Assembly: GCA_025996865.1 (NCBI GenBank)
Contig: BNTV01000084.1
Coordinates: 1-21,578 of the forward strand
Origin: Bacteroidia bacterium
GTDB taxonomy: Bacteria; Bacteroidota; Bacteroidia; Bacteroidales; Azobacteroidaceae
Length of the DNA stretch: 21,578 bases
Reading direction: 5' to 3'
The position numbers were made by a program, and so were the translations under genes. This document shows positions 1-8,113 of this stretch, one piece after another (the first letter of the stretch is position 1; every line of letters begins with the position of its first letter). The notes under the pieces were generated by a model. The model ran no database searches and was not told the origin of the DNA. It was given only the letters and a program-made list of their open reading frames with translations.

Positions 1-276
1 CTGACAGTCATTCATCGCTTGATTTTGAAAGAAAATATTTTTGAGGCGCACCGCAAACACCTCTATCAACTTTTGGCTAACGAACTGAAAATTCCGCAGT
101 TGGTTGTTTCGATAATGTATGGACTTTTGCAAGGCATAATTGCAATTGGGTTTTTCGTTTTCTTCAAACATCAATATGTCTATTTTATTACTATAATTAT
201 TTTATTATCAATAATTTACATTGTCATCAAGAAAAAGTATTTTTATCTTCATCTTGAAAAACAGAAAGAATTATAA
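1..276 (+). CDS. MraY/WecA-family undecaprenyl-phosphate sugar-1-phosphate transferase, C-terminal end (partial)
   Basis: The reading frame is open from the first base, so the start lies outside the window and only the last 91 residues are visible. They begin LTVIHRLILKENIF and contain the EAHRKHLYQ segment. This matches the C-terminal cytoplasmic HR.HLYQ region of bacterial WecA-like glycosyltransferase family 4 enzymes, which transfer a sugar-1-phosphate from a UDP-sugar to undecaprenyl phosphate at the inner membrane. Two hydrophobic stretches follow (about residues 33-52 and 57-71 of the visible part), then a charged tail KKKYFYLHLEKQKEL, as expected for the last membrane helices. Known for the family: such enzymes start O-antigen, capsule or wall glycan synthesis. 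The exact sugar cannot be inferred from this fragment. It has no visible functional link to the SusC gene downstream. Confidence 0.75.
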   Translation: MTVIHRLILKENIFEAHRKHLYQLLANELKIPQLVVSIMYGLLQGIIAIGFFVFFKHQYVYFITIIILLSIIYIVIKKKYFYLHLEKQKEL

Positions 277-494
277 CCCATTGTTTTTTTAGTTGTGCAC
301 TTGGTGTAAATTGCAGTTTTACACGAAAACAGGGATACCGCGTCGATGATGTTGGAAGGATGCGACTCCAAGATATTAAAAAAAATACCCTACTCATGGT
401 ATTGTCGGATTTAGGGAAGGGCATTACTTTTGTTCCAAAATAAAATTTTAAAAAATTTATATAAAGATGAAAAAGATTGTTTTTTATCTTAAAA

Positions 495-526
495 TTTGTT
501 TATTTGCGAAAAATATCATATTTTTG
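495..526 (+). promoter_or_regulatory. Distal promoter candidate, TTTG-N20-TATTTTTG
   Basis: TTTG at 495-498 and TATTTTTG at 519-526, separated by 20 bases, fit the published Bacteroides sigma-ABfr pattern (-33 TTTG, 19-21 base spacer, -7 TAnnTTTG). Transcription would start near 533 and give a leader of roughly 240 nt before the SusC start codon. This is the best two-part match upstream of the gene. The region is very A/T-rich, which raises the chance of accidental matches. Confidence 0.5.
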
Positions 527-722
527 CGCCCAAACCGGGATTATTTTTCCTTTTATTTATAAAAAGCATATTATTAATAACTTTTGTTTTCAAAAATAAG
601 AATTAGATGGATTTTTGTTCAAAAACATATAGTGTTATAATATGTATAATATAAAAATCAAAAAAGTTAATGGAAAATTTCGTTCCGGATAATTGCAATG
701 CAGGTTAAATTCAACCGGGCTT

Positions 723-730
723 TACTTTTG
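723..730 (+). promoter_or_regulatory. Proximal -7 box TACTTTTG for the SusC operon
   Basis: TACTTTTG followed by CGC fits TAnnTTTG and lies about 43 bases before the preferred ATG at 773, giving a short leader of about 35 nt. I see no good TTTG at the expected -33 distance (only AATG near 697-700), so it would need an activator or is weaker than the distal candidate. Confidence 0.4.
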
Positions 731-772
731 CGCTCTGATTGATATACATAAATATAAATTTCATTGATGATT

Positions 773-3700
773 ATGAAGAAGTCTAATTCTAATTTTATTA
801 TCTTTTATTGGCGTCGCTTATTGAATGTGTCGCTGTGGTTTTTGATCTTGAGTTTCCTTTATCCTTCCGAGAGTTTTTCCCAGGAAAATAGAGGAAGAAC
901 TCTCAGAACATCCTCTTCTCCTCCGGTCACAGGTATAGCTATATCCGGAGTGGTTTCGGATGAAGCAGATCTTCCGCTTATCGGAGTTATCGTTAAACTG
1001 AAAGGGAATCCCCAGGTAGGGACAGTTACCGATGAGAATGGACGTTTTGTATTGAACAATATCCCTTCGGATGCCGTATTGGTAATTTCGTTGCTTGGAT
1101 ATGAAACACTGGAATATCCGGTAAATGGTGTATCCACATTTAACATCACTTTGAAAATCAACCAAATGGATTTGAGTGAATTTGTTGTAATAGGATACGG
1201 AAGTACTCAAAAGGTGAAGGACATTACAGGCTCCATCTCACATGTAGGCCCTAAAGAAATCGCTACGTCGGCTTTCGGTTCTACTGTTTCGAGTTTATTA
1301 CAGGGGCGGGCGGCAGGTGTTAATGTACAAATTCAGTCGGCATCACCTACTTCGCCTGTTTCCGTAATTATTCGCGGTCAATCTTCTCTTTCCGGAAACA
1401 ATCAACCCTTGTGGGTGGTCGATGGAATACCCGAATACAATGTCGGCGTGACGGGAAGCATATCCAATGTGCTGTATTCGCTTAATTTGAATGACATAGA
1501 AAGTATTGACATATTGAAAGATGCTTCTTCTACAGCTATTTACGGTTCTCGAGCTGCCAATGGAGTGGTTGTGGTAACCACCAAAGGCGGTAAAGAAGGA
1601 CTGACTCCGGTAATTGAATTCTCCACACGAGTAGGTGTATCGCAGATGGATTTCAATTCTTACGAATATTTCACAGCCAAAGATTATCTCAATTTTGCAG
1701 ATCTTGCCGCAAGAAAAGAAGTACATAACCGAGGCGTTTTCGACTATTTTACCCGCTTGTATTTAGATGAGCAGGCCTATTGGGCGCTCAATACCAGCGA
1801 AGTTGACCCATCAAAATTGCAAATTTTACCGGGTGCATATTACGACGGAGATACCAACTGGATGAACGAAATGACACAAAATCCGTTTACTCAACAATAC
1901 GATTTGTCTTTGAGAGGAGGCTCTAAAGCAGTATCTTACCTGGCCTCATTGAGCTATCTCGACAAACAAGGAATTGTGAAAACCGGGTACAATAAATTGA
2001 CAAGTGGAAGAGTCCGGTTGGAAGCTCGTCTATCAAAGGCTATTAAATTCAGAATAAACACTTCCGGAAGCACACGTAGCGCTTCGGATAAAGATTATAT
2101 GCTGGATGTCCTGAAAAAAATCCGTCCCGATATTCCCGTTTACGACGATGACGGCTCTTTATTTACCCGCGACGCCTATACTGAAAATCCCTACACCACA
2201 TTGAAAAACACAATCAAAGGTTCAGGGGAAAGTTTCAACGGCACGGCAGAATTGGAATGGACAATCATCAAAGGTTTGTTATTCACCACCGGCGGCAACA
2301 TCAATTACAACAATTACCAAAATTTGGAATACAAACGCAGAGGAAGCACATTCAATTATGACGGGAGCAGAAGTTTAAGCGCAGCCAAGGAAGATACCAA
2401 AATTTGGAATAACACGTTAATGTATGCGAATGAAATCGGGGAACACGATATTAACGCATCGATAACATCAAGTATAGAGCGTTACCAAAGGGGAACCTTC
2501 AGCATGTCTGCAACTAATTTTCCGGACGATGATATTTTGAATAATTTCGGTTCAGCCGCAACAAAAGGCACCTTGGGCGAAACGTATAATGCGTCATCTA
2601 TCCTTTCCGAAATCGCGCGGGTACAATATAAATACAGCAACAAATATTTGGCTACTTTCACATTCCGTGCTGACGGCTCCTCCAAATTCGGACCCGGCAA
2701 ACGGTGGGGATATTTCCCTTCGGGCGGAGTAGGATGGTTGCTCAGCAACGAAAATTTCATGCAAAAAGGATGGATCGGCAAGAACGTAAGCCATTTAAAA
2801 CTGCGTGGAAGTTATGGTAAAACAGGTTCGCAAAATTTGGGTTATTACGACTGGATGACGTTGGTAGGTTCCGGACAGTATTTGGAACAACCGGCTGTTG
2901 TGCCGAGTAATATTGGTAACGAGAAATTGCAATGGGAAAATACCAACATGACCGATCTGGCAATGGAGTTGGAGCTATTTGAATCAAGGATAAGAGGATC
3001 ATTCGGATACTTTGATAAAACGTCTGATTATCTTATCTATTCCCAACCCTTGCCGCCGAGTTCCGCTTTTGCAAATATGAACGACAATATCGCTTCGACA
3101 AAAGCGCATGGATTCGAATTTTCATTGGCAGCCGATCTGATTAGAAACAAGAATGTGCTTTTTACAATTGACGTGAATGGCTCGCGAAACAAAGCATTCA
3201 TTACCAAGTTTAACCGCACTATATTAGAGTTGCCGATTCCCAATTCCACCAGTCCTACTTCCATCCTTAAAGAAGGCAAGGAAATAGGAATTTTTTACGG
3301 ATACAAAACTTACGGACGACTTTTCGGAACTTCGGAAGAAGCGTCCGCACTCAAGGGCAGAACGGTAACGGGGGGTCAGGTGATGTATAAAAATAATTAT
3401 GAACAAGCCGGCGATATTTATATCCAAGACACGAACGGCGACAATTTAATCACTACCGCCGACAAGACGGATTTGGGAAGCAGTATTCCTAAACTTTTCG
3501 GAGGGTTTAATTTTAATCTTCAGCTATATCAGAATTGGAATATCAATGCCAATTTTGTTTATTCTTATGGGAATAAACGTTTTTGGGCTATGCCATCCGA
3601 AGACGTAGGTTATGTAGGGAACTACAACCATTCGAACAAAATAGCCGGAAACAGCGCTACTTTGAAAAACGCGTATGATGCTACTATTCCCAACATGACC

Positions 3701-4006
3701 CATTATGGCGATGGCGGAAATTCCGATTTCTCCGATTTTTGGCTGTACGATGCCTCTTATGTGCGGTTGAATGCATTGAATTTGACATATCGTTTGCCTC
3801 GAAACTGGTTTGCCGGGACGATGGTAGATGCTATCGAATTTTCATTACAGGCAACTAATCTCTTTACCCTGACATCTTATCCCGGTTTTGACCCGCAAGG
3901 CAATTTCTCAACCGGAACTTCAATGACAAGCCCGTTAGGAAGGGACTACAGCTATTATCCTTCAGCTAAAACCTACAATATAGGTCTTAAATTCACTTTT
4001 AAATAA
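773..4006 (+). CDS. SusC/RagA-family TonB-dependent outer-membrane transporter
   Basis: A TonB-linked barrel of about 1,077 residues that imports a large ligand captured by its SusD partner. Seen in order: an N-terminal signal sequence with an arginine-containing n-region and a hydrophobic core ending near SESFSQ; a carboxypeptidase-D-like regulatory domain (about 55-130, GVVSDEADLPLIGV and GTVTDENGRFVL); a TonB-box-like segment FVVIGYGS (about 137-144); a plug domain (about 150-275) with LLQGRAAGV, IIRGQSSL, LWVVDGIP and SIDILKDASSTAIYGSRAAN; then the barrel, ending in an aromatic C-terminus YNIGLKFTFK. There is no N-terminal STN domain, so no direct sigma/anti-sigma signalling is implied. 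The frame is also open from TTG 764 and ATG 767. I prefer ATG 773 (MKKSNSN) because it gives the most normal signal peptide. The susD gene follows after 3 bases. The substrate is unknown. Confidence 0.95.
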   Translation: MKKSNSNFIIFYWRRLLNVSLWFLILSFLYPSESFSQENRGRTLRTSSSPPVTGIAISGVVSDEADLPLIGVIVKLKGNPQVGTVTDENGRFVLNNIPSDAVLVISLLGYETLEYPVNGVSTFNITLKINQMDLSEFVVIGYGSTQKVKDITGSISHVGPKEIATSAFGSTVSSLLQGRAAGVNVQIQSASPTSPVSVIIRGQSSLSGNNQPLWVVDGIPEYNVGVTGSISNVLYSLNLNDIESIDILKDASSTAIYGSRAANGVVVVTTKGGKEGLTPVIEFSTRVGVSQMDFNSYEYFTAKDYLNFADLAARKEVHNRGVFDYFTRLYLDEQAYWALNTSEVDPSKLQILPGAYYDGDTNWMNEMTQNPFTQQYDLSLRGGSKAVSYLASLSYLDKQGIVKTGYNKLTSGRVRLEARLSKAIKFRINTSGSTRSASDKDYMLDVLKKIRPDIPVYDDDGSLFTRDAYTENPYTTLKNTIKGSGESFNGTAELEWTIIKGLLFTTGGNINYNNYQNLEYKRRGSTFNYDGSRSLSAAKEDTKIWNNTLMYANEIGEHDINASITSSIERYQRGTFSMSATNFPDDDILNNFGSAATKGTLGETYNASSILSEIARVQYKYSNKYLATFTFRADGSSKFGPGKRWGYFPSGGVGWLLSNENFMQKGWIGKNVSHLKLRGSYGKTGSQNLGYYDWMTLVGSGQYLEQPAVVPSNIGNEKLQWENTNMTDLAMELELFESRIRGSFGYFDKTSDYLIYSQPLPPSSAFANMNDNIASTKAHGFEFSLAADLIRNKNVLFTIDVNGSRNKAFITKFNRTILELPIPNSTSPTSILKEGKEIGIFYGYKTYGRLFGTSEEASALKGRTVTGGQVMYKNNYEQAGDIYIQDTNGDNLITTADKTDLGSSIPKLFGGFNFNLQLYQNWNINANFVYSYGNKRFWAMPSEDVGYVGNYNHSNKIAGNSATLKNAYDATIPNMTHYGDGGNSDFSDFWLYDASYVRLNALNLTYRLPRNWFAGTMVDAIEFSLQATNLFTLTSYPGFDPQGNFSTGTSMTSPLGRDYSYYPSAKTYNIGLKFTFK

Positions 4007-4009
4007 AAA

Positions 4010-5521
4010 ATGTTTATGAAAAGTAAAATTATTATATCACTTTTGATTTCAATTATCATATCCTCCTGTAGCAATTTTTTAGATGAAACGCCTCGTCATC
4101 TCTGGTCGGTGAATGAAGCTATGACCACTCGCGACAAAGCCATTCATTCGGTAAACGGAATTTATTACCGCATTTGTCCGGGCGACAATCTAAATGGCGC
4201 CCTGAATGTAGCCCTGACTTCCAAATCAGGTATTATAAATTTTGCCGCCGCAGACTTTAATTTATCCTATACACAAAATTCAGGCGGAAATTCTGCTGTT
4301 TGGAGCAGTCTGTTTAGTGTGGTTAACGCTGCAAATTTAGCTATCAACGGAATTCCCGGTATTTCGGATGTTGCATTTCCCGATCCGATAGAAAAAATAC
4401 AACTCATTTCGGAAGCAAAAATATTACGGGCATGGATGAATGCGATTCAACTGTGGCATTATGGATACTGGTATGCTGAAGATGACAGTCCATACGGAAT
4501 CATTTTCCGTCCTGACGTTACCAATGCTCAAAATACCGCTTTGCCGCGTGTAACGGTAGGTGAATCATACGAACTTATCTTGAAAGACTTGGACGAAGGA
4601 ATTGCCGGAATGCCTGCATTTAACACCAACAAGAAGGCATCGGCTATTTTCGGTAAAGCACTAAAAGTAAAATTATTGCTCAATCGAGGAACGCTCCGCA
4701 ACAATACGGCGGATTTACAAGCCGCTCTGAGTTTGGTAAATGAAATATTGAATACGGATATTCCGGCAACACCCATCAAAATGGAATCGGACATGAAAGA
4801 AACTTTCGCGAAATCGTGGGATTCCAACGAACATATTTTTGTTCGCTACTTGGAAGATGGCGCCAGCAGAACCACCAACGGCGGTTATTGGACAACTTAT
4901 GGCATCGGTCAAGTGGGGGCATATACCAATTTGAATCCACAAACCGGACTGCCGCTTATCGACCCGCCTCCCTGCGGTCTCCGCTACGGAACGGATTGGA
5001 TTATTCCCGATCCCCGTTATAAAATTGTAACCGGACTGGCTCGCAAGGCGGAAACCTGGGATGATACGTATTGCTATACCTGGACGAAGATATACAGGAA
5101 GGGAAGTATTGGAGGAAGGCAGGAGCCAATTGATGAAAAGTATGCCACCTATTATTTACGTTTGCCCGAATTGTATATTATACAAGCGGAATTATTGGCC
5201 CGGACAGGCGCTCCCTTAGCCAATGCTATCGCTCCGATCAATGTCATGCGTTCTAAAAGAACCAATCCCGTACTGCCGGCTATTCCGGTTCCGACATCGT
5301 TGGATGAACTTTATGACATTATTTTCCAGGAATATGTTAAAGAACTCCTTTTGGAAAACGGATCGGAATTTTTCGCTTCCGTAAGATTCCAAAAAAACGG
5401 TCATCCCTATATTGAAGCCATTAAAGGCTTTTCACTGGAATACGAACGCTTGCAATGGCCGATTCCAAATGCTGAACTTTTAGTGAATCCTGCTGCGGAA
5501 CAAAATCCTTTACAAAAATAA
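4010..5521 (+). CDS. SusD/RagB-family surface nutrient-binding lipoprotein
   Basis: A SusD-like lid protein of 503 residues that sits on the SusC barrel at the cell surface and captures ligand. The N-terminus is a lipoprotein signal with lipobox IISSC (Cys20), followed by SNFLDETP, the usual start of mature SusD proteins. The middle is helical, as expected for the TPR-like core (for example EAKILRAWMNAIQLWHYGYW). The C-terminal RagB/SusD region contains YYLRLPELYIIQAELLARTG and ends with a PIPNAELLVNP-type tail. Its start lies 3 bases after the susC stop, so the two are co-transcribed and probably translationally coupled. An alternative start is ATG 4016 (MKSKIII). The NPAAEQNPLQK end differs slightly from the more common QNPGY but is within family variation. 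Ligand specificity cannot be read from the sequence. Confidence 0.93.
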   Translation: MFMKSKIIISLLISIIISSCSNFLDETPRHLWSVNEAMTTRDKAIHSVNGIYYRICPGDNLNGALNVALTSKSGIINFAAADFNLSYTQNSGGNSAVWSSLFSVVNAANLAINGIPGISDVAFPDPIEKIQLISEAKILRAWMNAIQLWHYGYWYAEDDSPYGIIFRPDVTNAQNTALPRVTVGESYELILKDLDEGIAGMPAFNTNKKASAIFGKALKVKLLLNRGTLRNNTADLQAALSLVNEILNTDIPATPIKMESDMKETFAKSWDSNEHIFVRYLEDGASRTTNGGYWTTYGIGQVGAYTNLNPQTGLPLIDPPPCGLRYGTDWIIPDPRYKIVTGLARKAETWDDTYCYTWTKIYRKGSIGGRQEPIDEKYATYYLRLPELYIIQAELLARTGAPLANAIAPINVMRSKRTNPVLPAIPVPTSLDELYDIIFQEYVKELLLENGSEFFASVRFQKNGHPYIEAIKGFSLEYERLQWPIPNAELLVNPAAEQNPLQK

Positions 5522-5537
5522 ATTGATTATCCGCAAA

Positions 5538-5632
5538 ATTACCCCTAAATCCCCTAAAGGGGACTTTGGTGTAGCAAAAACATGTAAGTTCGCAGGCTCT
5601 AAAAGCCCCCTTTAGGGGGTTGGGGGTAAAAT
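5538..5632 (+). repeat. Palindromic repeat element, copy A (susD-DUF4465 gap)
   Basis: An element of about 95 bp built from two facing arms. The left arm is CCCCTAAATCCCCTAAAGGG and onward (5542-5567). The right arm contains CCCCCTTTAGGGGG followed by TTGGGGGTAA. Each arm has its own short palindrome (CCCCTAAAGGGG; CCCCCTAAAGGGGG when reversed), and the two arms are also inverted repeats of each other, so the RNA could fold into small hairpins or one long one. A related copy lies at 9434-9525 on the other strand: the left arms agree over 26 bases with one mismatch (5542-5567 against 9497-9522), while the centres differ. From memory, elements of this CCCCTAAATCCCC type are scattered through many Bacteroidota genomes. 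Here it sits in the operon between the second and third genes, where it could stabilise or separate mRNA segments. Confidence 0.85.
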
Positions 5633-5685
5633 AGCGAACAGTCATAAAAATAAATAGTCTGATAAACTTAAAAAAAGAAGAAACA

Positions 5686-6750
5686 ATGAAAATAAACAAA
5701 TATATTTCGATGCTTTTGATAGCATTATTATTCTTGACGGGAGCCTGCTCGGATGAAGTAAAAGACAGTTCCATCGAGTACCCGAACGATGTGATATTTA
5801 ATGAACTGGAACTTACTCCACATACGCATAAAATACCGGATGCGGCTTTTTCATCGAAAGCGTTTCATAATGGCAGCATTACGTTTAATGTAAAGAAAAA
5901 TGCCGACGGCACACATACGGGATTTGCACTTTCAAGCCGTAACTATCGCTCCTATCCATGGTCGTTAAGTACGCCTTTCGGATATAACAATCCTTCGTCC
6001 GCCCAGATTAAAGAAGCAGTTGATACCTGCATATACAGCGTTTATTCCGGTACCTATCCGAATCAATTGGGTACATTTTCCGTAGTGAGAGTGGAAGGTG
6101 ACGAGGCCTATTTTACTTTGGACAAACCCAGAGTGGTCGAACATATTCTGGTAGCCAATACGACTTATAATTATCTTTTGTTGAATTATGGTTCTGTATA
6201 TTCTGCTATCCTGGATGCAAACACACAGGCCTTTTCTCCTGTACAAGCCGATGGTTCAGCGGCTTTGACACGGAATCCCAATATACCGGATGCGTCTGCT
6301 TCCAAATTCGGAATTTGGCGTTTGCCTACGCCCAATGGGGATCTAATCCGATTGGATGGACAACAGATTCTGTTCAAACGACAGAAGGGGCATGAAGCGG
6401 CGGAAACGGCGAGAGGCGCCGGTAAATCGGAAACCGAAGCAGTAGCCGACTCTACTGCAGCTGCGGCAAGTGCTGTTACAGGCTACTTCAAACTTACTGC
6501 AAAAGGTTTTAAAAGCGGGACATCAACCGGAAGTATTGATTACTATCTGGCTACTCGTCCAAATGTAGCGCCGGCGCCTTATGACGTCTGGAATGTTACT
6601 CAAGGCTTTTGGGCTAAAGCGGATCTGTCGGCATTAGGACAGGTGGACAAGGTCGTCTTCTATCTGGATTCCTCCGATAAAGACGCTAACGGCAATATGC
6701 GTACTCCTCCTTATTTTTGTATAGACGGCATTCGCCTGAGCGAAGAGTGA
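5686..6750 (+). CDS. DUF4465-domain surface lipoprotein
   Basis: A lipoprotein of 354 residues with lipobox LTGAC (Cys21). The C-terminal part matches the DUF4465 pattern: GYFKLTAKGF, a YYLATRP strand, then WAKADLSALGQVDKVVFYLD, SSDK and TPPYFCIDGIRL. Upstream, GFALSSRNY and ANTTYNYLLLNYG fit the N-terminal half of the same fold. The function of DUF4465 is not settled. Members I know of are secreted or surface proteins that often sit beside TonB-dependent transporters, which suggests a ligand-binding accessory. The odd feature is a long insertion between the two halves (about residues 175-265) with an Ala/Glu/Ser-rich low-complexity piece around residues 230-265 (HEAAETARGAGKSETEAVAD). The start is ATG 5686 with a purine-rich AAAAAAGAAGAAAC just upstream. 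It follows susD after the repeat and precedes the thioredoxin gene by 36 bases, so all four are probably one operon. Confidence 0.8.
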   Translation: MKINKYISMLLIALLFLTGACSDEVKDSSIEYPNDVIFNELELTPHTHKIPDAAFSSKAFHNGSITFNVKKNADGTHTGFALSSRNYRSYPWSLSTPFGYNNPSSAQIKEAVDTCIYSVYSGTYPNQLGTFSVVRVEGDEAYFTLDKPRVVEHILVANTTYNYLLLNYGSVYSAILDANTQAFSPVQADGSAALTRNPNIPDASASKFGIWRLPTPNGDLIRLDGQQILFKRQKGHEAAETARGAGKSETEAVADSTAAAASAVTGYFKLTAKGFKSGTSTGSIDYYLATRPNVAPAPYDVWNVTQGFWAKADLSALGQVDKVVFYLDSSDKDANGNMRTPPYFCIDGIRLSEE

Positions 6751-6786
6751 AGAGTTAAAAGTTAAAAATTATAAAAAATTAAATGT

Positions 6787-8016
6787 ATGAAAAATTTTGT
6801 TTACAGTTTAACCGTCGTCATGGTTTGCCTGTTGGCTTCCTGTACGGAAAAAACGTCTGATGAATACACGCTTCATGGTAATATTACCGGTAGTGTTGAA
6901 GGGAAAAAGGTATATTTGTATTCGGCTGATAATACGAAAGAAGCCTTGGATAGCACCTTGATTCATGATTCGTCCTTTGCATTTAAAAATAAAGTGGAAT
7001 TTCCGCAATTGTTTATTATTGAATTGGAAAAGGATATTGAAAATGGAGAAGGATCTCATAACAGGGGAAAAATAGACTGGCCTGTGATACCTGTGTTTGT
7101 AGAAAATTCAAAGATAGATATCTCGGCCATTCAAGACAGCATCCCTTCTGCACGACAAAGATTAATAGGAAGTTATTCTTATAAGGACATTATTGTTTCA
7201 GGATCTGCTTCCCACGACTTGTATCTGAAATTCATTAACGAAAAACAGGCCTTTGACAAAAAAAGAAGCGAGGCTTTTAATGCGTATATTGATTACCTCA
7301 ATCCCGGTAAGGGGATAAAAGTCGGTCCTGTATCCAAGGGAATAGCGTTGGTTACAAAAATAGATGAGGCAGGCGATAAAAGGAATGCTTATGTTAAACA
7401 ATTCGTAAAAGAACACGCCGATAATCAGGTAACTGCATATCTGGCGGAAACGAATCTCGGCTCATTCTCCGTAGAAGAAATTGATGCGTTGATTGCCTCT
7501 TTATCTCCAAAAATTATAGAATCTCCTGCCGGCATAAAATTAACAAACAGGGCAGCCGAGGTTAAAAAGACTGCGGTTGGGTCCGACTATGCCGACTTTG
7601 ATTTCGAAGATCCTGACGGCAAGCCGGTGAAATTATCCGACCACGTTGCCAAAGGAAAATATGTACTGTTGGAATTTTGGGCGTCATGGTGCGGACCATG
7701 CAGGGCAGACATACCCCACTTGAAAGAAGTCTATAAATTGTATCACGATGCAGGATATGAAATTATCAGCGTTTCGATGGACGAGAAAAAAGAAGACTGG
7801 TTGAAAGCATTGAAAGAAGAACAATTACCCTGGTTACAGGTTTCCGATTTAAAAGCGTTCAAGGGAGAGTTCTCAAAGTTGTATAATTTTAACGGGATTC
7901 CAACTTGTGTACTGGTTTCTCCGGAAGGTAAAATTGTCACACGCAATATGCGCGGTTCCTGGATGGACAAAAAACTGATTGAACTTTACGGTAATAAATT
8001 CGGTGATTTATTTTGA
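6787..8016 (+). CDS. DUF4369/TlpA-type thioredoxin-fold lipoprotein
   Basis: A protein of 409 residues with lipobox LLASC (Cys19), so it is membrane-anchored outside the cytoplasm. Residues about 27-120 (YTLHGNITGSVEGKKVYLY and onward) look like the DUF4369 domain that often precedes thioredoxin domains in this phylum. The middle is helical. From about 265 to the end is a TlpA/AhpC-like thioredoxin fold: FDFEDPDGKPVKLSDH, FWASWCGPC (active-site cysteines 302 and 305), and the cis-proline region NGIPTC (Pro372). An extra cysteine (Cys374) directly follows Pro372-Thr373. Both redox cysteines are intact, so it should be active as an extracytoplasmic thiol-disulphide reductant, though the partner is unknown. 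Genes of this kind often lie at the end of SusC/SusD operons. The gap before it is a short A/T-rich run with AGTTAAA-like repeats. Confidence 0.9.
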   Translation: MKNFVYSLTVVMVCLLASCTEKTSDEYTLHGNITGSVEGKKVYLYSADNTKEALDSTLIHDSSFAFKNKVEFPQLFIIELEKDIENGEGSHNRGKIDWPVIPVFVENSKIDISAIQDSIPSARQRLIGSYSYKDIIVSGSASHDLYLKFINEKQAFDKKRSEAFNAYIDYLNPGKGIKVGPVSKGIALVTKIDEAGDKRNAYVKQFVKEHADNQVTAYLAETNLGSFSVEEIDALIASLSPKIIESPAGIKLTNRAAEVKKTAVGSDYADFDFEDPDGKPVKLSDHVAKGKYVLLEFWASWCGPCRADIPHLKEVYKLYHDAGYEIISVSMDEKKEDWLKALKEEQLPWLQVSDLKAFKGEFSKLYNFNGIPTCVLVSPEGKIVTRNMRGSWMDKKLIELYGNKFGDLF

Positions 8017-8050
8017 TGAAATTGCCGCTCAAATAATGCACTAATCAAGT

Positions 8051-8098
8051 ATTGAAGAATGGTTACCGGATGATTATCACAAGTAACCATTCTTTAAT
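8051..8098. terminator. Stem-loop between convergent genes, likely bidirectional terminator
   Basis: AAGAATGGTTAC (8055-8066) and GTAACCATTCTT (8083-8094) pair perfectly over 12 bp. Outer bases 8051-8054 and 8095-8098 extend the stem to about 16 bp with one G-U pair. The loop is 16 nt. A/T-rich sequence follows on both sides. It lies midway between the stop codons of the thioredoxin gene (+) and rseP (-), where a shared terminator is expected. Confidence 0.75.
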
Positions 8099-8113
8099 TA
8101 ATAGTTTCATTTT

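Larger units (their letters stand above)
277..772 (+). other. Long A/T-rich intergenic region with promoter candidates
   Basis: About 495 bases with no convincing gene. The part after base 440 is very A/T-rich and reads like a leader or promoter region. A short open stretch in frame 3 runs to a stop at 441-443 and includes ATG at 360 (27 codons). It has no ribosome-binding site and no family I recognise, so I do not call it a gene. Two Bacteroidota-type -7 boxes are present (519-526 and 723-730) and are listed separately. I see no clear rho-independent terminator behind the transferase gene and no recognisable riboswitch motif. Confidence 0.6.

Noticed and set aside
227..424. 65-codon open frame on the - strand over the end of the transferase gene
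   Set aside because: It overlaps a recognisable gene, has a composition unlike a real protein, and has no motif or promoter.
267..443. Open stretch in frame 3 behind the transferase gene, ending in MRLQDIKKNTLLMVLSDLG and a few more residues
   Set aside because: Only 27 codons from its ATG at 360, with no ribosome-binding site and no family I recognise. It could be a gene remnant, but chance explains it as well.
277..772. Possible riboswitch (for example cobalamin) before the SusC operon
   Set aside because: I found no B12-box-like or other conserved aptamer core. The region is mostly A/T-rich without strong stems.
6751..6786. AGTTAAA-type short repeats between the DUF4465 and thioredoxin genes
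   Set aside because: Too short and low in complexity to be called an element. It is noted only as ordinary A/T-rich spacer.
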